From assembly GCA_963740525.1 (NCBI GenBank), contig CAVUEG010000010.1, forward strand, positions 124,001 to 188,000: 64,000 bases of DNA. The letters run 5' to 3'. Of the stretch, positions 51,460 to 60,280 are shown piece by piece. The translations under genes and the position numbers were made by a program. This DNA comes from CAVUEG01 sp963740525. GTDB taxonomy: Bacteria > Actinomycetota > Actinomycetes > Propionibacteriales > Nocardioidaceae. The notes under the pieces were generated by a model that was not told where the DNA came from, searched no databases, and saw only the letters and a list, made by a program, of their open reading frames with translations. Each line of letters starts with the position of its first letter. Within the stretch, counting starts at the first letter, position 1.

Positions 51460-51470
51460 ACCAGGCTGGC

Positions 51471-51498
51471 CCCAGAACGCTGAGCCCAGAACGCTGAG
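51471..51498. repeat. Tandem 14-bp duplication
   Basis: CCCAGAACGCTGAG occurs twice back to back (51471-51484 and 51485-51498) in the short gap between pmbA and the leftward serine hydrolase gene. Confidence 0.9.
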
Positions 51499-51510
51499 CA
51501 CGACGCCGCC

Positions 51511-52857
51511 TCACTGGGGCGGGTGGCCGCCCGGGATCGTCACCTCGGGGTCGTACGGCGTCCGGGTGTAGACGAACGTCGCACAGGTGAGGTGGTCGAC
51601 CGAGCCGTCTGCCCGACGGCCGGAGACCAGCTCCTCGCCGTGGTGGTAGCCGGACGTGCCGACCAATCGGCCGGCGATGACGCCGAAGCGGTAGCTGATG
51701 GTGTTCGACTGCAGGTGGGTCGCCACCACCTCGTGGCCGTCCCAGGCGAAGCCGTAGGCGGTGTTGCCCCAGTGCCACACGCCGAGCACCTCGGCGACCT
51801 CGGCCGGCACGTCGGCAGCCGGCTGCCAGGCCGTGGGCACCGTGGGCTCACACGCCTCGAGCGTGTCCAACATGGCCCTGGCGAGTGGCTCGGTGGCCAT
51901 CCCGCTCGTGCCGTTGGCCAAGGCGAAGACACCGGTGTGCCGCGCCCGGTCGACGAACAGCGTGGCCAGGAAGCCCGGCATCGATCCCGTGTGCCCGACC
52001 AGCGCACCCTGGGGGCCGGCCAGGATCCGCAACGCCAACCCGTAACCGCCCGTGGCACTCCCGGCGAGGGAGCCGGACTGGGGCGTGGAGGCCTCCAGCA
52101 GCGCACTCAGCGGGAGTACGTCCGGGTGGCCGTCGAGCAGGAAGGCGGTGTACGTCGCCAGGTCCTCGACCGTGCTCCACAGCTGTCCGGCCGGTGCCAT
52201 CGCTCCGGTGTCTGCCGCCGGCTCCTCGGTGAGGGTGCTCGCGAAGTGGTGCACGCTGTAGCCCGTGGCCGAGGGCGACTGCGCCGAGTAGGACGTGCGC
52301 GCCATCCCGAGCGGCGTCAGGATCCGGTGGCGGACGCAGTCCCACCAGGTCTGCTCATTCAGCCGAGCGGCGATCTCGCCCAGCATCCCGAAGCCCAAGT
52401 TGCTGTAGTGGTACGACGCCCCGCGCTCCAATGCGGCGAGCGACCCGTCGTTCGCGCTGAGCAGCTCCTCGACCGAGACCCCCGGCGAGCGCTCCCACCA
52501 GGAGCCGTCGGGCTCCGACTGCATGCCGCCGCTGTGCGAGAGCAGGTCGCGCACGGTGAGGTCGGCGTACCCCGCCCCGGGCAGGTGCTGGCCGACGGTG
52601 TCGCCGAGGGACAGACGGCCCTCCTCGCGCAGCTGCAGGACGAGGACCATCGTCATCGTCTTGGTGATCGACCCGATGCGGTACTGCAGGTCCGGGCCGG
52701 GAGGGGTCGTCCCGGTCCGGGTGCCGTGCGCCCCCGTCCAGACGAGCTCCCCGTCGCGCAGGACTCCGGCCACGATCGACGGGAGCCGACCCTCCACCTG
52801 GGCACGCCCCAGCACACTTGCGAGCCGCCGGTCGGTCAGGTCTGCGACGTGGCTCAT
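51511..52857 (-). CDS. Serine hydrolase of the beta-lactamase (class C-like) family
   Basis: A 448-residue penicillin-binding-protein-like hydrolase. SITKTMTMVLVLQL gives the catalytic Ser-x-x-Lys, YHYSNLGFGMLGEI the Tyr-x-Asn, and VGHTGSMPG the HTG triad. There is no signal peptide, so it is probably cytoplasmic, unlike true beta-lactamases; such esterase-type proteins are common in Actinobacteria. The C-terminal region (about 360-448) is an extra beta domain with TCATFVYTRTPYDPEV. Its ATG overlaps the gcvP stop (ATGA), so it is co-transcribed and under the same riboswitch. Confidence 0.87.
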   Translation of the reverse strand: MSHVADLTDRRLASVLGRAQVEGRLPSIVAGVLRDGELVWTGAHGTRTGTTPPGPDLQYRIGSITKTMTMVLVLQLREEGRLSLGDTVGQHLPGAGYADLTVRDLLSHSGGMQSEPDGSWWERSPGVSVEELLSANDGSLAALERGASYHYSNLGFGMLGEIAARLNEQTWWDCVRHRILTPLGMARTSYSAQSPSATGYSVHHFASTLTEEPAADTGAMAPAGQLWSTVEDLATYTAFLLDGHPDVLPLSALLEASTPQSGSLAGSATGGYGLALRILAGPQGALVGHTGSMPGFLATLFVDRARHTGVFALANGTSGMATEPLARAMLDTLEACEPTVPTAWQPAADVPAEVAEVLGVWHWGNTAYGFAWDGHEVVATHLQSNTISYRFGVIAGRLVGTSGYHHGEELVSGRRADGSVDHLTCATFVYTRTPYDPEVTIPGGHPPQ

Positions 52858-55730
52858 TCGGCGAACGCCTCCGGCGACGGGCAGGAGCACACCAGGTTGC
52901 GGTCGCCGTACGCCTGGTCGATGCGCGCCACGGGCGGCCAGTACTTGTCGGGGTCGACGCCGGCCGGGAACGCACCCACCTCGCGGGAGTACTCCCGGTC
53001 CCACTCCCCCACGGCCGTGCGAGCCGTGTGCGGTGCATGGCGCAGGGGCGAGCTCTCGGCACTCCACTCCCCCGCCGCGACCTTCTCGATCTCACCGCGG
53101 ATGGCAACCATGGCGTCACAGAACCGGTCGAGCTCGCCGAGATCCTCGCTCTCGGTCGGCTCCACCATCAGGGTGCCGGCCACCGGGAAGCTCATCGTCG
53201 GCGCGTGAAAGCCGTAGTCGACCAGTCGCTTGGCCACGTCGTCGACGCTGACGCCCGTGTCCTTGGTCAGGCCGCGCAGGTCGAGGATGCACTCGTGCGC
53301 GACGAGGCCACCGTGGCCCTTGTAGAGCACCGGGAAGTGCTCCCCGAGCCGGTGCGCGACGTAGTTCGCGGACAGCACCGCCACCGCCGTGGCGCGGGTC
53401 AGGCCTGCGCCACCCATGAGCCGCACATAGGCCCACGAGATCGGCAGGATCCCCGCCGAGCCGTACGGCGCCGAGCTGATCGGGCCGATCCCCTCGCGCA
53501 TCGACGGCACCGGGTGCATCGGGTGGCTGGGCAGGTACGGCGCCAGATGGGCGCGGACCCCCACCGGACCGACCCCGGGACCGCCACCACCGTGCGGGAT
53601 GCAGAAGGTCTTGTGAAGGTTCAGGTGCGAGACGTCGCCACCGAACTCGCCCGGCTTGGCGTGTCCCAGGAGCGCATTGAGGTTGGCGCCGTCGACGTAC
53701 ACCTGGCCGCCGTACTCGTGCACCAGGTCGCAGAGCCCGGTGATCCCGTCCTCGTAGGCGCCGTGCGTCGACGGGTACGTGACCATGATCGCCGCGAGGT
53801 CGTCGCGGTGCGTCTCGCACTGGGCCCGAAGGTCGTCGAGGTCGACCCGGCCGTCCGCGGCGGCCTTGACCACCACGACGCGCATGCCGGCCATCACCGC
53901 CGACGCGGCGTTGGTCCCGTGGGCCGACGACGGGATCAGGCAGACGTCACGTCTGCCCTCTCCGTTGGCCTGGTGGAACGCGCGGATCGCGAGCAGCCCG
54001 GCGAACTCGCCCTGGGAGCCCGCGTTGGGCTGGATCGAGACCTTGTCGTAACCGGTGACCTCCGCGAGCCAGCCCTCCAGCTCCTCGACGAGCTCGCGGT
54101 AGCCCTCGGCGTCCTCCGCCGGCGCGAACGGGTGCAGGTCGGCGAAGCCGGGCAGGCTGATCGGCTCCATCTCGGTCGTGGCGTTGAGCTTCATCGTGCA
54201 CGAGCCGAGCGGGATCATCCCTCGGTCCAGCGCGTAGTCCCGCGCCGACAGCCGGCGCAGGTAGCGCAGCATCGACGTCTCGGAGCGGTGGGTGTTGAAC
54301 ACGTCGTGGGTCAGGAAGTCGGTACGCCGACGCAGGCCCACCGGGAGCGCATCGTCGGTGCGCACATCCAGCGCCTCGATCTCCGGCTCGCCGGTCGCTC
54401 CTCCGAACGCGGCCGACACCCGGGCCACCGACGAGACCGTCGAAACCTCCGAGGTCGACACCCCGACGTGGTCCGCGTCGACCAGCCGAAGGTGGAGCCC
54501 CTGCTGCCGCGCCGCTGCGACGACCGTCTCCGCCCGGCCGGGCACCCGGGCCAGCACGGTGTCGAAGAAGTTCTCGTGGACGACCTCGACGTCGAGCTCA
54601 CGGAGCCGGGCGGCGATCACGGCGGCCAGCCGGTGCGTGCGCTGCGCGATGCCGCGCAGTCCCTCGGGCCCGTGGAAGACGGCGTACATCGACGCGGCCA
54701 CCGCGAGCAGGACCTGGGCGGTGCAGATGTTGCTGGTCGCCTTGTCCCGGCGGATGTGCTGCTCGCGCGTCTGCAGGGCCAGCCGGTACGCCGGTCGTCC
54801 CTCGGCGTCGACCGAGACCCCGACCAGACGCCCGGGGAGGTGTCGCTCGAGGCCCTGTCGCACCGCCATGAAGCCGGCATGCGGGCCGCCGTAGAACAGC
54901 GGGACCCCGAAGCGCTGGGAGGACCCGACCACCACGTCGGCACCGAGCTCCCCGGGCGACTCCAGCAGCGTGAGGGCGAGAAGATCGGCCGCCACGACCG
55001 CGAGGGCGCCACGCGCATGGGCCGCCTCGACCACGGGCCGTGGGTCGAGCACCCGTCCGGAGGCGCCGGGGTACTGCAGGAGGACCCCGCTGATCTCCCC
55101 GTCGGGCAGACCTTCGGTCAGGTCGGCGACCACGACCTCGATGCCCATCGCCCGCGCCCTGGTGCGGACGACCTCGATCGTGGCGGGCAGGGAATCGGAG
55201 TCGACCACGAACGCCCCCGAGTTGCCGCGCTGGGCACGGCGCACCAGCGTCATCGCCTCGGCGGCGGCCGTGCCCTCGTCCAGCAGTGAAGCGTTGGCCG
55301 TGGGCAGCCCGGCCAGGTCACCCACCATCGTCTGGAAGTTCAGCAGCGCCTCGAGCCGGCCCTGGGAGATCTCGGGCTGGTACGGCGTGTAGGCGGTGTA
55401 CCAGCTCGGGTCCTCGAGCACGTTGCGACGAACCACCGGCGGGGTGAGCGTGCCGTGGTAGCCCAGCCCGATCATGGGCTCCGCGGGACGGTTCCGATCC
55501 GCCAGGCGACGCAGGGCCGCCGCGGTCTCCGCCTCCGAGAGTGCCTCGGGAAGCGCGAGCTCGGCCACCGAGTGGATGGCTCCGGGCACGGCCGCCTGCA
55601 TCAGCGCGTCGAGCGAGTCGTAGCCCAGCGCCTCCAGCATGGTGGCCACCTGGGCCTCGTCGGGCCCGATGTGGCGCTGCGAGAACGGCGACGCGCCGGC
55701 GAGCTGGGTGAGCGTGGGGTGGTCTGACAC
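52854..55730 (-). CDS. gcvP: Glycine dehydrogenase (decarboxylating), P-protein
   Basis: PLP-dependent P-protein of the glycine cleavage system, which decarboxylates glycine and passes the aminomethyl group to GcvH lipoate. 958 residues from GTG 55730, set by GGAG five bases upstream. FSQRHIGPDEAQVATML opens it, FYGGPHAGFMA and the PLP Lys in LNLHKTFCIPHGGGGPG (C-terminal half) follow, with SCTMKLNATTEM between. A glycine riboswitch lies upstream. GcvH is at 58776, separated by the garA/ftsR block; GcvT is not in the window. Confidence 0.95.
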   Translation of the reverse strand: MSDHPTLTQLAGASPFSQRHIGPDEAQVATMLEALGYDSLDALMQAAVPGAIHSVAELALPEALSEAETAAALRRLADRNRPAEPMIGLGYHGTLTPPVVRRNVLEDPSWYTAYTPYQPEISQGRLEALLNFQTMVGDLAGLPTANASLLDEGTAAAEAMTLVRRAQRGNSGAFVVDSDSLPATIEVVRTRARAMGIEVVVADLTEGLPDGEISGVLLQYPGASGRVLDPRPVVEAAHARGALAVVAADLLALTLLESPGELGADVVVGSSQRFGVPLFYGGPHAGFMAVRQGLERHLPGRLVGVSVDAEGRPAYRLALQTREQHIRRDKATSNICTAQVLLAVAASMYAVFHGPEGLRGIAQRTHRLAAVIAARLRELDVEVVHENFFDTVLARVPGRAETVVAAARQQGLHLRLVDADHVGVSTSEVSTVSSVARVSAAFGGATGEPEIEALDVRTDDALPVGLRRRTDFLTHDVFNTHRSETSMLRYLRRLSARDYALDRGMIPLGSCTMKLNATTEMEPISLPGFADLHPFAPAEDAEGYRELVEELEGWLAEVTGYDKVSIQPNAGSQGEFAGLLAIRAFHQANGEGRRDVCLIPSSAHGTNAASAVMAGMRVVVVKAAADGRVDLDDLRAQCETHRDDLAAIMVTYPSTHGAYEDGITGLCDLVHEYGGQVYVDGANLNALLGHAKPGEFGGDVSHLNLHKTFCIPHGGGGPGVGPVGVRAHLAPYLPSHPMHPVPSMREGIGPISSAPYGSAGILPISWAYVRLMGGAGLTRATAVAVLSANYVAHRLGEHFPVLYKGHGGLVAHECILDLRGLTKDTGVSVDDVAKRLVDYGFHAPTMSFPVAGTLMVEPTESEDLGELDRFCDAMVAIRGEIEKVAAGEWSAESSPLRHAPHTARTAVGEWDREYSREVGAFPAGVDPDKYWPPVARIDQAYGDRNLVCSCPSPEAFAE

Positions 55731-55782
55731 GGGGGCTCCTGCGGTCGGATGGACGGACCGGGACATGCCCGGCACGGCCTCC

Positions 55783-55912
55783 CCCTCTGTCGGTCAGCCC
55801 TTCAGAGTTGCCTGGCCCGCGCAGTCCTTGCGCCTGAGAGGTTCCGGGAAGGTGTTGCCCCTTCGGCGCTCCGCGCCTCGCTCCCGAGGCCGGAGACTCT
55901 CCCGCGCGGGTT
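55783..55912 (-). promoter_or_regulatory. Glycine riboswitch ahead of gcvP
   Basis: On the minus strand the conserved pieces follow in order: GCGGGAGAGTCTCC, then CGCCGAAGGGGCAA, then GGAACCTCTCAGGCGCAAGGAC, then GGCAACTCTGAAGGG, with a final CCGACAGAGGGG. This is the glycine aptamer pattern, apparently a single aptamer with a small downstream ghost helix, 53 bases before the gcvP start. Binding glycine would turn on glycine cleavage. Confidence 0.9.
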
Positions 55913-55996
55913 TGTCAGCGGTACCCAAACTACCAGCCCCGGTCGTGGCCGAAGCGACGCCGGGGCTGAGATGGTCGAACGTGGGACGAAGGGTGA

Positions 55997-56614
<618 letters not shown>

Positions 56615-56717
56615 CGCAGACCTCCGTTGTCAGGCCTCGTCGTGCTCAACTCCGGGGAAGGGTGCCGGCTCCTCGGATCGAAGAGCACAACGGTGGAGTT
56701 ACAACGAAGACATCCCC

Positions 56718-56746
56718 AAGGTAAACCTCTACTTGAGGGTGGTCAA
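56718..56746 (-). promoter_or_regulatory. MerR-type promoter with operator in the spacer
   Basis: On the minus strand TTGACC and TACCTT are 17 bases apart; the spacer contains the palindrome CCTCAAGTAGAGG (CCTC-N5-GAGG, 56726-56738). MerR proteins act at such spacer operators. It lies 104 bases upstream of the merR gene. Confidence 0.65.
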
Positions 56747-56787
56747 CGCAATCGGGCCTTCCCGGGTCGGCGTGTCGCAACCCTCAA

Positions 56788-56800
56788 CCTCAGGTAGAGG
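56788..56800 (-). promoter_or_regulatory. Second CCTC-N5-GAGG palindrome
   Basis: CCTCAGGTAGAGG, 62 bases from the spacer operator, in the same 217-bp gap between DUF151 and merR. Could be a second site for the same regulator. Confidence 0.5.
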
Positions 56801-56831
56801 GTCACCCCTCTCGACACGCCCGAAGAGTCGC

Positions 56832-57299
56832 TCAGTGCGACTCGAAGTCCTCGGGGGTGACCTGGTCGAGGAACTCGCGGAACTTCTCGACCTCTTCCTC
56901 CTGCTCCTCCGGAACCGCCAGCCCTGCCTCCTCGAGAACCTCCTCGGCGCACATGATCCGGGTGCCCGTGCGCAGGGCAAGGGCGATCGAGTCCGAGGGC
57001 CGGGCGCTCACCTCGACCCCGGAGTCGAAGGCCACGACGGCATAGAAGACGCCGTCCTTCATCTCGGTGATCCGGACCTCGGCGAGGTGCTGGTCGGTGG
57101 CATCGAGCAGGAGCTTCATCAGGTCGTGCGTCAGGGGTCTCGGTGGGACCACGCCCTGCTGGGCGAAGGCAATCGCCGTTGCCTCGACCGCGCCGATCCA
57201 GATCGGGAGGTACCGCTCTCCGGTGACCTCTCGAAGCAGGACGATCGGCTGGTTGGAGGGCATCTCTACCCGGACTCCGACCACATCGACTTCGCGCAC
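56832..57299 (-). CDS. DUF151 bifunctional nuclease-like protein (Rv1829-like)
   Basis: A 155-residue protein of the DUF151/BFN family, matching Rv1829. VVGVRVEMPSNQPIVLLREVTGERYLPIWIG is the family opening (split here for length), then THDLMKLLLDATDQHLAEVRITEMKDGVFYAVV and ARPSDSIALALRTGTRIMCAEEVLEEAG. Some plant homologues have nuclease activity; bacterial role unknown. Two GTG starts are possible (57299 or 57326); the first fits the family N-terminus. Between the two MerR genes as in mycobacteria. Confidence 0.88.
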   Translation of the reverse strand: MREVDVVGVRVEMPSNQPIVLLREVTGERYLPIWIGAVEATAIAFAQQGVVPPRPLTHDLMKLLLDATDQHLAEVRITEMKDGVFYAVVAFDSGVEVSARPSDSIALALRTGTRIMCAEEVLEEAGLAVPEEQEEEVEKFREFLDQVTPEDFESH

Positions 57300-57339
57300 G
57301 AAGCCACAGTACCGCGCGGCACCCACGGCGCCGACGGGG

Positions 57340-58074
57340 TCAGCGACCCCGGCGCAGTGCGGTCTTCACCAACGTCGCGTGCAGCTTCACCGAGAGGGCC
57401 GCCATCTGCCGGATCGCGTCGTCGGCGCGACCCTGGGCGCCGGCATCACGACCGCGCTGCATCGGCGAGACCACCTGCTCCACGAGGCCGACCTCGCGGT
57501 CCGCGGCGTTCTTGAACGCCCGCAGGTGCCGAGGCTCGACCCCGAACGCAGCCAGCTCCCCCGCCGTCTTGGCGATCACCAGTGCGTCTCCGTCGTAGTG
57601 CTTGGAGCCGGGACGCATCCGGACCAGGCCGAACGTCTCGAGCTGGTCGAGGATCCCCTCGTCGATCCCGGAGGCGGACACGAGCTCCTTGCGGGAGAGG
57701 CGGAGCTCGGACTCCTCGAGCGTGAACGCCTCGGGGCTGGGGTAGCCGTCACCGGAGAGCACCACCCGCGGGACCTGCGGTCCGCTGACGGTGATCTCGG
57801 GAGGCTCCAGCCCTCGGTCGATCGCGTCGAGATGCTCCTTGATCACCTTCAGCGGGAGGTAGTGCTCACGCTGGGCGGTGAGGATGTAGCGCAGCCGCTC
57901 GACATCGCGCTGGGAGAACTTGCGGTAGCCCGACGGGGTCCGCTCGGGCTCGACCAGCCCCTGGTCCTCGAGGAAGCGGATCTTGGAGATGCTGATCCCA
58001 GGGAAGTCCGGGCGAAGCTGACCGAGGACCTCCCCGATGCTGATCCGCGCTCGCGACGCGGCAGCCTGCCTCAT
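57340..58074 (-). CDS. ftsR: MerR-family regulator FtsR (Rv1828-like)
   Basis: A 244-residue MerR-type regulator, orthologous by place and sequence to Rv1828 and to FtsR of Corynebacterium, which activates ftsZ. The helix-turn-helix is SIGEVLGQLRPDFPGISISKIRFLEDQGLVEP (residues about 12-43), followed by RTPSGYRKFSQRDVERLRYIL and a C-terminal effector domain ending HATLVKTALRRGR. ATG 58074 with GAGG upstream. Sits between garA and DUF151, convergent with neither; part of one leftward unit. Confidence 0.88.
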   Translation of the reverse strand: MRQAAASRARISIGEVLGQLRPDFPGISISKIRFLEDQGLVEPERTPSGYRKFSQRDVERLRYILTAQREHYLPLKVIKEHLDAIDRGLEPPEITVSGPQVPRVVLSGDGYPSPEAFTLEESELRLSRKELVSASGIDEGILDQLETFGLVRMRPGSKHYDGDALVIAKTAGELAAFGVEPRHLRAFKNAADREVGLVEQVVSPMQRGRDAGAQGRADDAIRQMAALSVKLHATLVKTALRRGR

Positions 58075-58084
58075 CGTGTCGACC

Positions 58085-58603
58085 TCACGCACCCGCGCTG
58101 CTCGCGAAGTAGACGAGGCGGTACTTCCCGATCTGGACCTCGTCACCACCCTGGAGCTGCTTCTCGTCGATCCGGTCGCGGTTGACGTAGGTGCCGTTGA
58201 GGCTGCCCACGTCGGCCACGGTGAAGCCCTGGGGTCCTCGGCGGAACTCCGCGTGTCGACGGGAGACCGTCACGTCGTCGAGGAAGATCTCGCTGTCGGG
58301 ATGCCGGCCGGCCGACACGAGGTCGGTGTCGAGCAGGAACCGTGACCCCGCACTCGGCCCTCGCTGGACGACCAGAAGGGCACTCCCCGCGGGCAGCGCG
58401 TCGACGGCCGCCGCGTCACCGGGAGCGAGCTCGCGGTCCTCGCGTGCCTCGCCCGAGGCTGGGCCACCGAAGGTGATCGTCGCCGTGGTCTCGCCGGGCG
58501 TATCTCCCTGGCCGGGCGCAGGGGCTGCCAGTGCGCTGCCGCACTGGGAGCAGAACTTGGCGTCGGCCGAGTTCTCGCTCCCGCATTGGTTGCAGAAAGG
58601 CAT
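58085..58603 (-). CDS. garA: FHA-domain protein (GarA-like) with N-terminal zinc ribbon
   Basis: A 172-residue phosphothreonine-binding protein. CNQCGSENSADAKFCSQCG (residues 4-22) is a double-CxxC zinc ribbon; GETTATITFG (about 37-46) resembles the phosphorylated Thr-Thr motif that lets GarA/OdhI close on itself; the FHA domain has GRHPDSEIFLDDVTVSRRHAEF and VGSLNGTYVNRDRI. GarA controls 2-oxoglutarate metabolism under Ser/Thr kinases. The zinc ribbon and a short linker are not usual for mycobacterial GarA. It is between gcvH and ftsR as in mycobacteria. ATG with GGGAGGAG upstream. Confidence 0.85.
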   Translation of the reverse strand: MPFCNQCGSENSADAKFCSQCGSALAAPAPGQGDTPGETTATITFGGPASGEAREDRELAPGDAAAVDALPAGSALLVVQRGPSAGSRFLLDTDLVSAGRHPDSEIFLDDVTVSRRHAEFRRGPQGFTVADVGSLNGTYVNRDRIDEKQLQGGDEVQIGKYRLVYFASSAGA

Positions 58604-58633
58604 GCCGCTCCTCCCATGGTCCGCTGCTCAACT

Positions 58634-58650
58634 CTCGACGACGAGTCGAG
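58634..58650. promoter_or_regulatory. Inverted repeat upstream of garA
   Basis: CTCGAC and GTCGAG arms with a five-base spacer, nested in TCAAC...GTTGA, 31 bases upstream of the garA start. Candidate operator or promoter element; weak. Confidence 0.35.
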
Positions 58651-58775
58651 GTTGATGGTTGTCCGAACCTATCAGCCCCGGCCACGGCCGCACACGAGCA
58701 TCGCCGAAGGCGTCGCGCCCTTCGCCGACCACCAGCGCCATCGCCGCGCCATCGCCGCGCAATCGCCGCCACTGC

Positions 58776-59162
58776 CTAGGAGGTGATCAGATCCCGGTAG
58801 GCCGCGGCGTCCATCAGGGCGTCGAGCGCGGAGGGGTCCGAGAGCTCGACCTCGATCAGCCAGCCTCCGCCGTACGGGTCGCTGTTGACCAGCTCCGGCG
58901 TGGCGTCGAGAGAGTCGTTGCGCGCGGTCACCCGCCCCGTGACCGGGGCGTACACGTCGCTGACCGACTTCGTCGACTCGAGCTCGCCGACGGTCGTGCC
59001 GGCCTGAAGCTCCTCCCCCACGGCGGGCAGGGAGACGTAGACGATGTCACCGAGCGCGTCCTGCGCGTAGTGCGTGATCCCGATCCGCACGGAGCCCGCG
59101 GACTCGCCGGGGCTGCGCACCCACTCGTGCTCGCTGGTGTACTTGAGGTCCTCGGGATACAC
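58776..59162 (-). CDS. gcvH: Glycine cleavage system H protein
   Basis: Lipoyl carrier of the glycine cleavage system. The 128-residue protein starts YPEDLKYTSEHEWVR, has the lipoylated Lys65 in ELESTKSVSDVYAP and ends ALDALMDAAAYRDLI. No truncation. Encoded next to garA and apart from gcvP, the usual arrangement in Actinobacteria. Confidence 0.95.
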   Translation of the reverse strand: MYPEDLKYTSEHEWVRSPGESAGSVRIGITHYAQDALGDIVYVSLPAVGEELQAGTTVGELESTKSVSDVYAPVTGRVTARNDSLDATPELVNSDPYGGGWLIEVELSDPSALDALMDAAAYRDLITS

Positions 59163-59207
59163 GTGAGCTCCTTCGCCTGGGCTGGGCAGTGACCGGTCGG
59201 GACGAGG

Positions 59208-59951
59208 CTACTGCCCCGCGACGGGCTGTGCGTACTGGGCGGGGGTGATCTGTCGGATGCTGGTGATGTCGACGGCGTCCAGCTCCCGCGACCTGACTGA
59301 GCCGTTGGCGTACTTGATCTCGTCGGTGAAGCCACCGGCGAAGTCCAAGATGGTGTTGAGCGTGGCCGGGTCGCCGATCACGTCGAGGGTGTACGGCGGC
59401 GAGAGCTGGATCCCGTCGACGATCACTCCCCCCGTCCCGTCCTCGAACGAGGTCTGCGCGACCACGCGGACCCGGTCGTTGATCTCGATCGCCTCGGCCC
59501 CGGCATCGCGCAGCTCCTCGACGCCGTTGAGGAGCTGGTTGATCCCGACCTCCCCGGTGGGGTCCCGCACCGTGATCTCGATTCCCGGGCCGGTCGCGGG
59601 GAGCGTACCGGCGAGGATGCCGAGCGTGTCGGCCTCCTCGCGGGCTCGGGTGAGGGCAGCGGCGCGCGCGTCGGTACTGCTGCGCAGGGAGTTTCGGGTC
59701 TGCTGCAGGCGGGCGATCTCGTTGTCCGCGCGTTGCGAGGCGGCCGAAAGTCCGTTGAGCACCTGGATCAGGTCCTCGGTCCGCAGGCCTGAGTACTGGT
59801 CGTCGGACTCGTTCGAGTGCACCTGGGTCACGCCCGCGAACCCGACGACCGCGAGCAGGACGCCGGCCACGGTCTGGCCTCGGCCCGGGCGGCGCAGCGC
59901 CTGCAGGAGGCGCTGTCGTCCGTCGGTGGTCGGCGGCTCCGTGTCGCTCAT
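59208..59951 (-). CDS. DUF881 membrane-anchored protein (Rv1825-like)
   Basis: A 247-residue protein with one N-terminal hydrophobic segment (about residues 27-44) and a periplasmic-type coiled coil (SQRADNEIARLQQTRNSLR) followed by the DUF881 domain: ATGPGIEITVRDPTGEV, LLNGVEELRDAGAEAIEIND and GGVIVDGIQLSPPYTLDVIGDPATL. DUF881 proteins cluster with cell-division genes; role unknown. Its start overlaps the sbp stop by four bases. It is the equivalent of Rv1825. Confidence 0.87.
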   Translation of the reverse strand: MSDTEPPTTDGRQRLLQALRRPGRGQTVAGVLLAVVGFAGVTQVHSNESDDQYSGLRTEDLIQVLNGLSAASQRADNEIARLQQTRNSLRSSTDARAAALTRAREEADTLGILAGTLPATGPGIEITVRDPTGEVGINQLLNGVEELRDAGAEAIEINDRVRVVAQTSFEDGTGGVIVDGIQLSPPYTLDVIGDPATLNTILDFAGGFTDEIKYANGSVRSRELDAVDITSIRQITPAQYAQPVAGQ

Positions 59952-60280
59952 GCGTGGAAGACGTGGCGCCGGATCGCCGCGACGTTGGAGAAGATCCGGA
60001 TACCCAGGACGACGATGACCCCGGTGCTCAGCTGTCCACCGACGCCGAGCTTGTCGCCGAGATAGACGATCGATGCCGCGATCACCACGTTGCTCAGGAA
60101 CGAGACCACGAAGACCTTCTCGTCGAAGATCCCGTCGAGGAAGGCGCGGAGTGCACCGAAGACCGCGTCCATCGCCGCGACGACGGCGATGGGTAGGTAC
60201 GGCTCCAGCCAGATCGGTACGTCCGGCTTCAGGATCAGCCCGAGCACCACGCCCACGAGCAGTCCGAGAGCGGCGATCAT
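59948..60280 (-). CDS. sbp: Small basic protein Sbp (DUF1290)
   Basis: A 110-residue integral membrane protein with three hydrophobic segments (about 1-18, 30-45 and 57-75). AAMDAVFGALRAFLDGIFDEKVFVVSFLSNVVIAA is the family core and GVIVVLGIRIFSNVAAIRRHVF the C-terminus. Function unknown; in many Gram-positives it sits in division-related clusters. Both ends overlap the two DUF881 genes by four bases. Confidence 0.9.
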   Translation of the reverse strand: MIAALGLLVGVVLGLILKPDVPIWLEPYLPIAVVAAMDAVFGALRAFLDGIFDEKVFVVSFLSNVVIAASIVYLGDKLGVGGQLSTGVIVVLGIRIFSNVAAIRRHVFHA

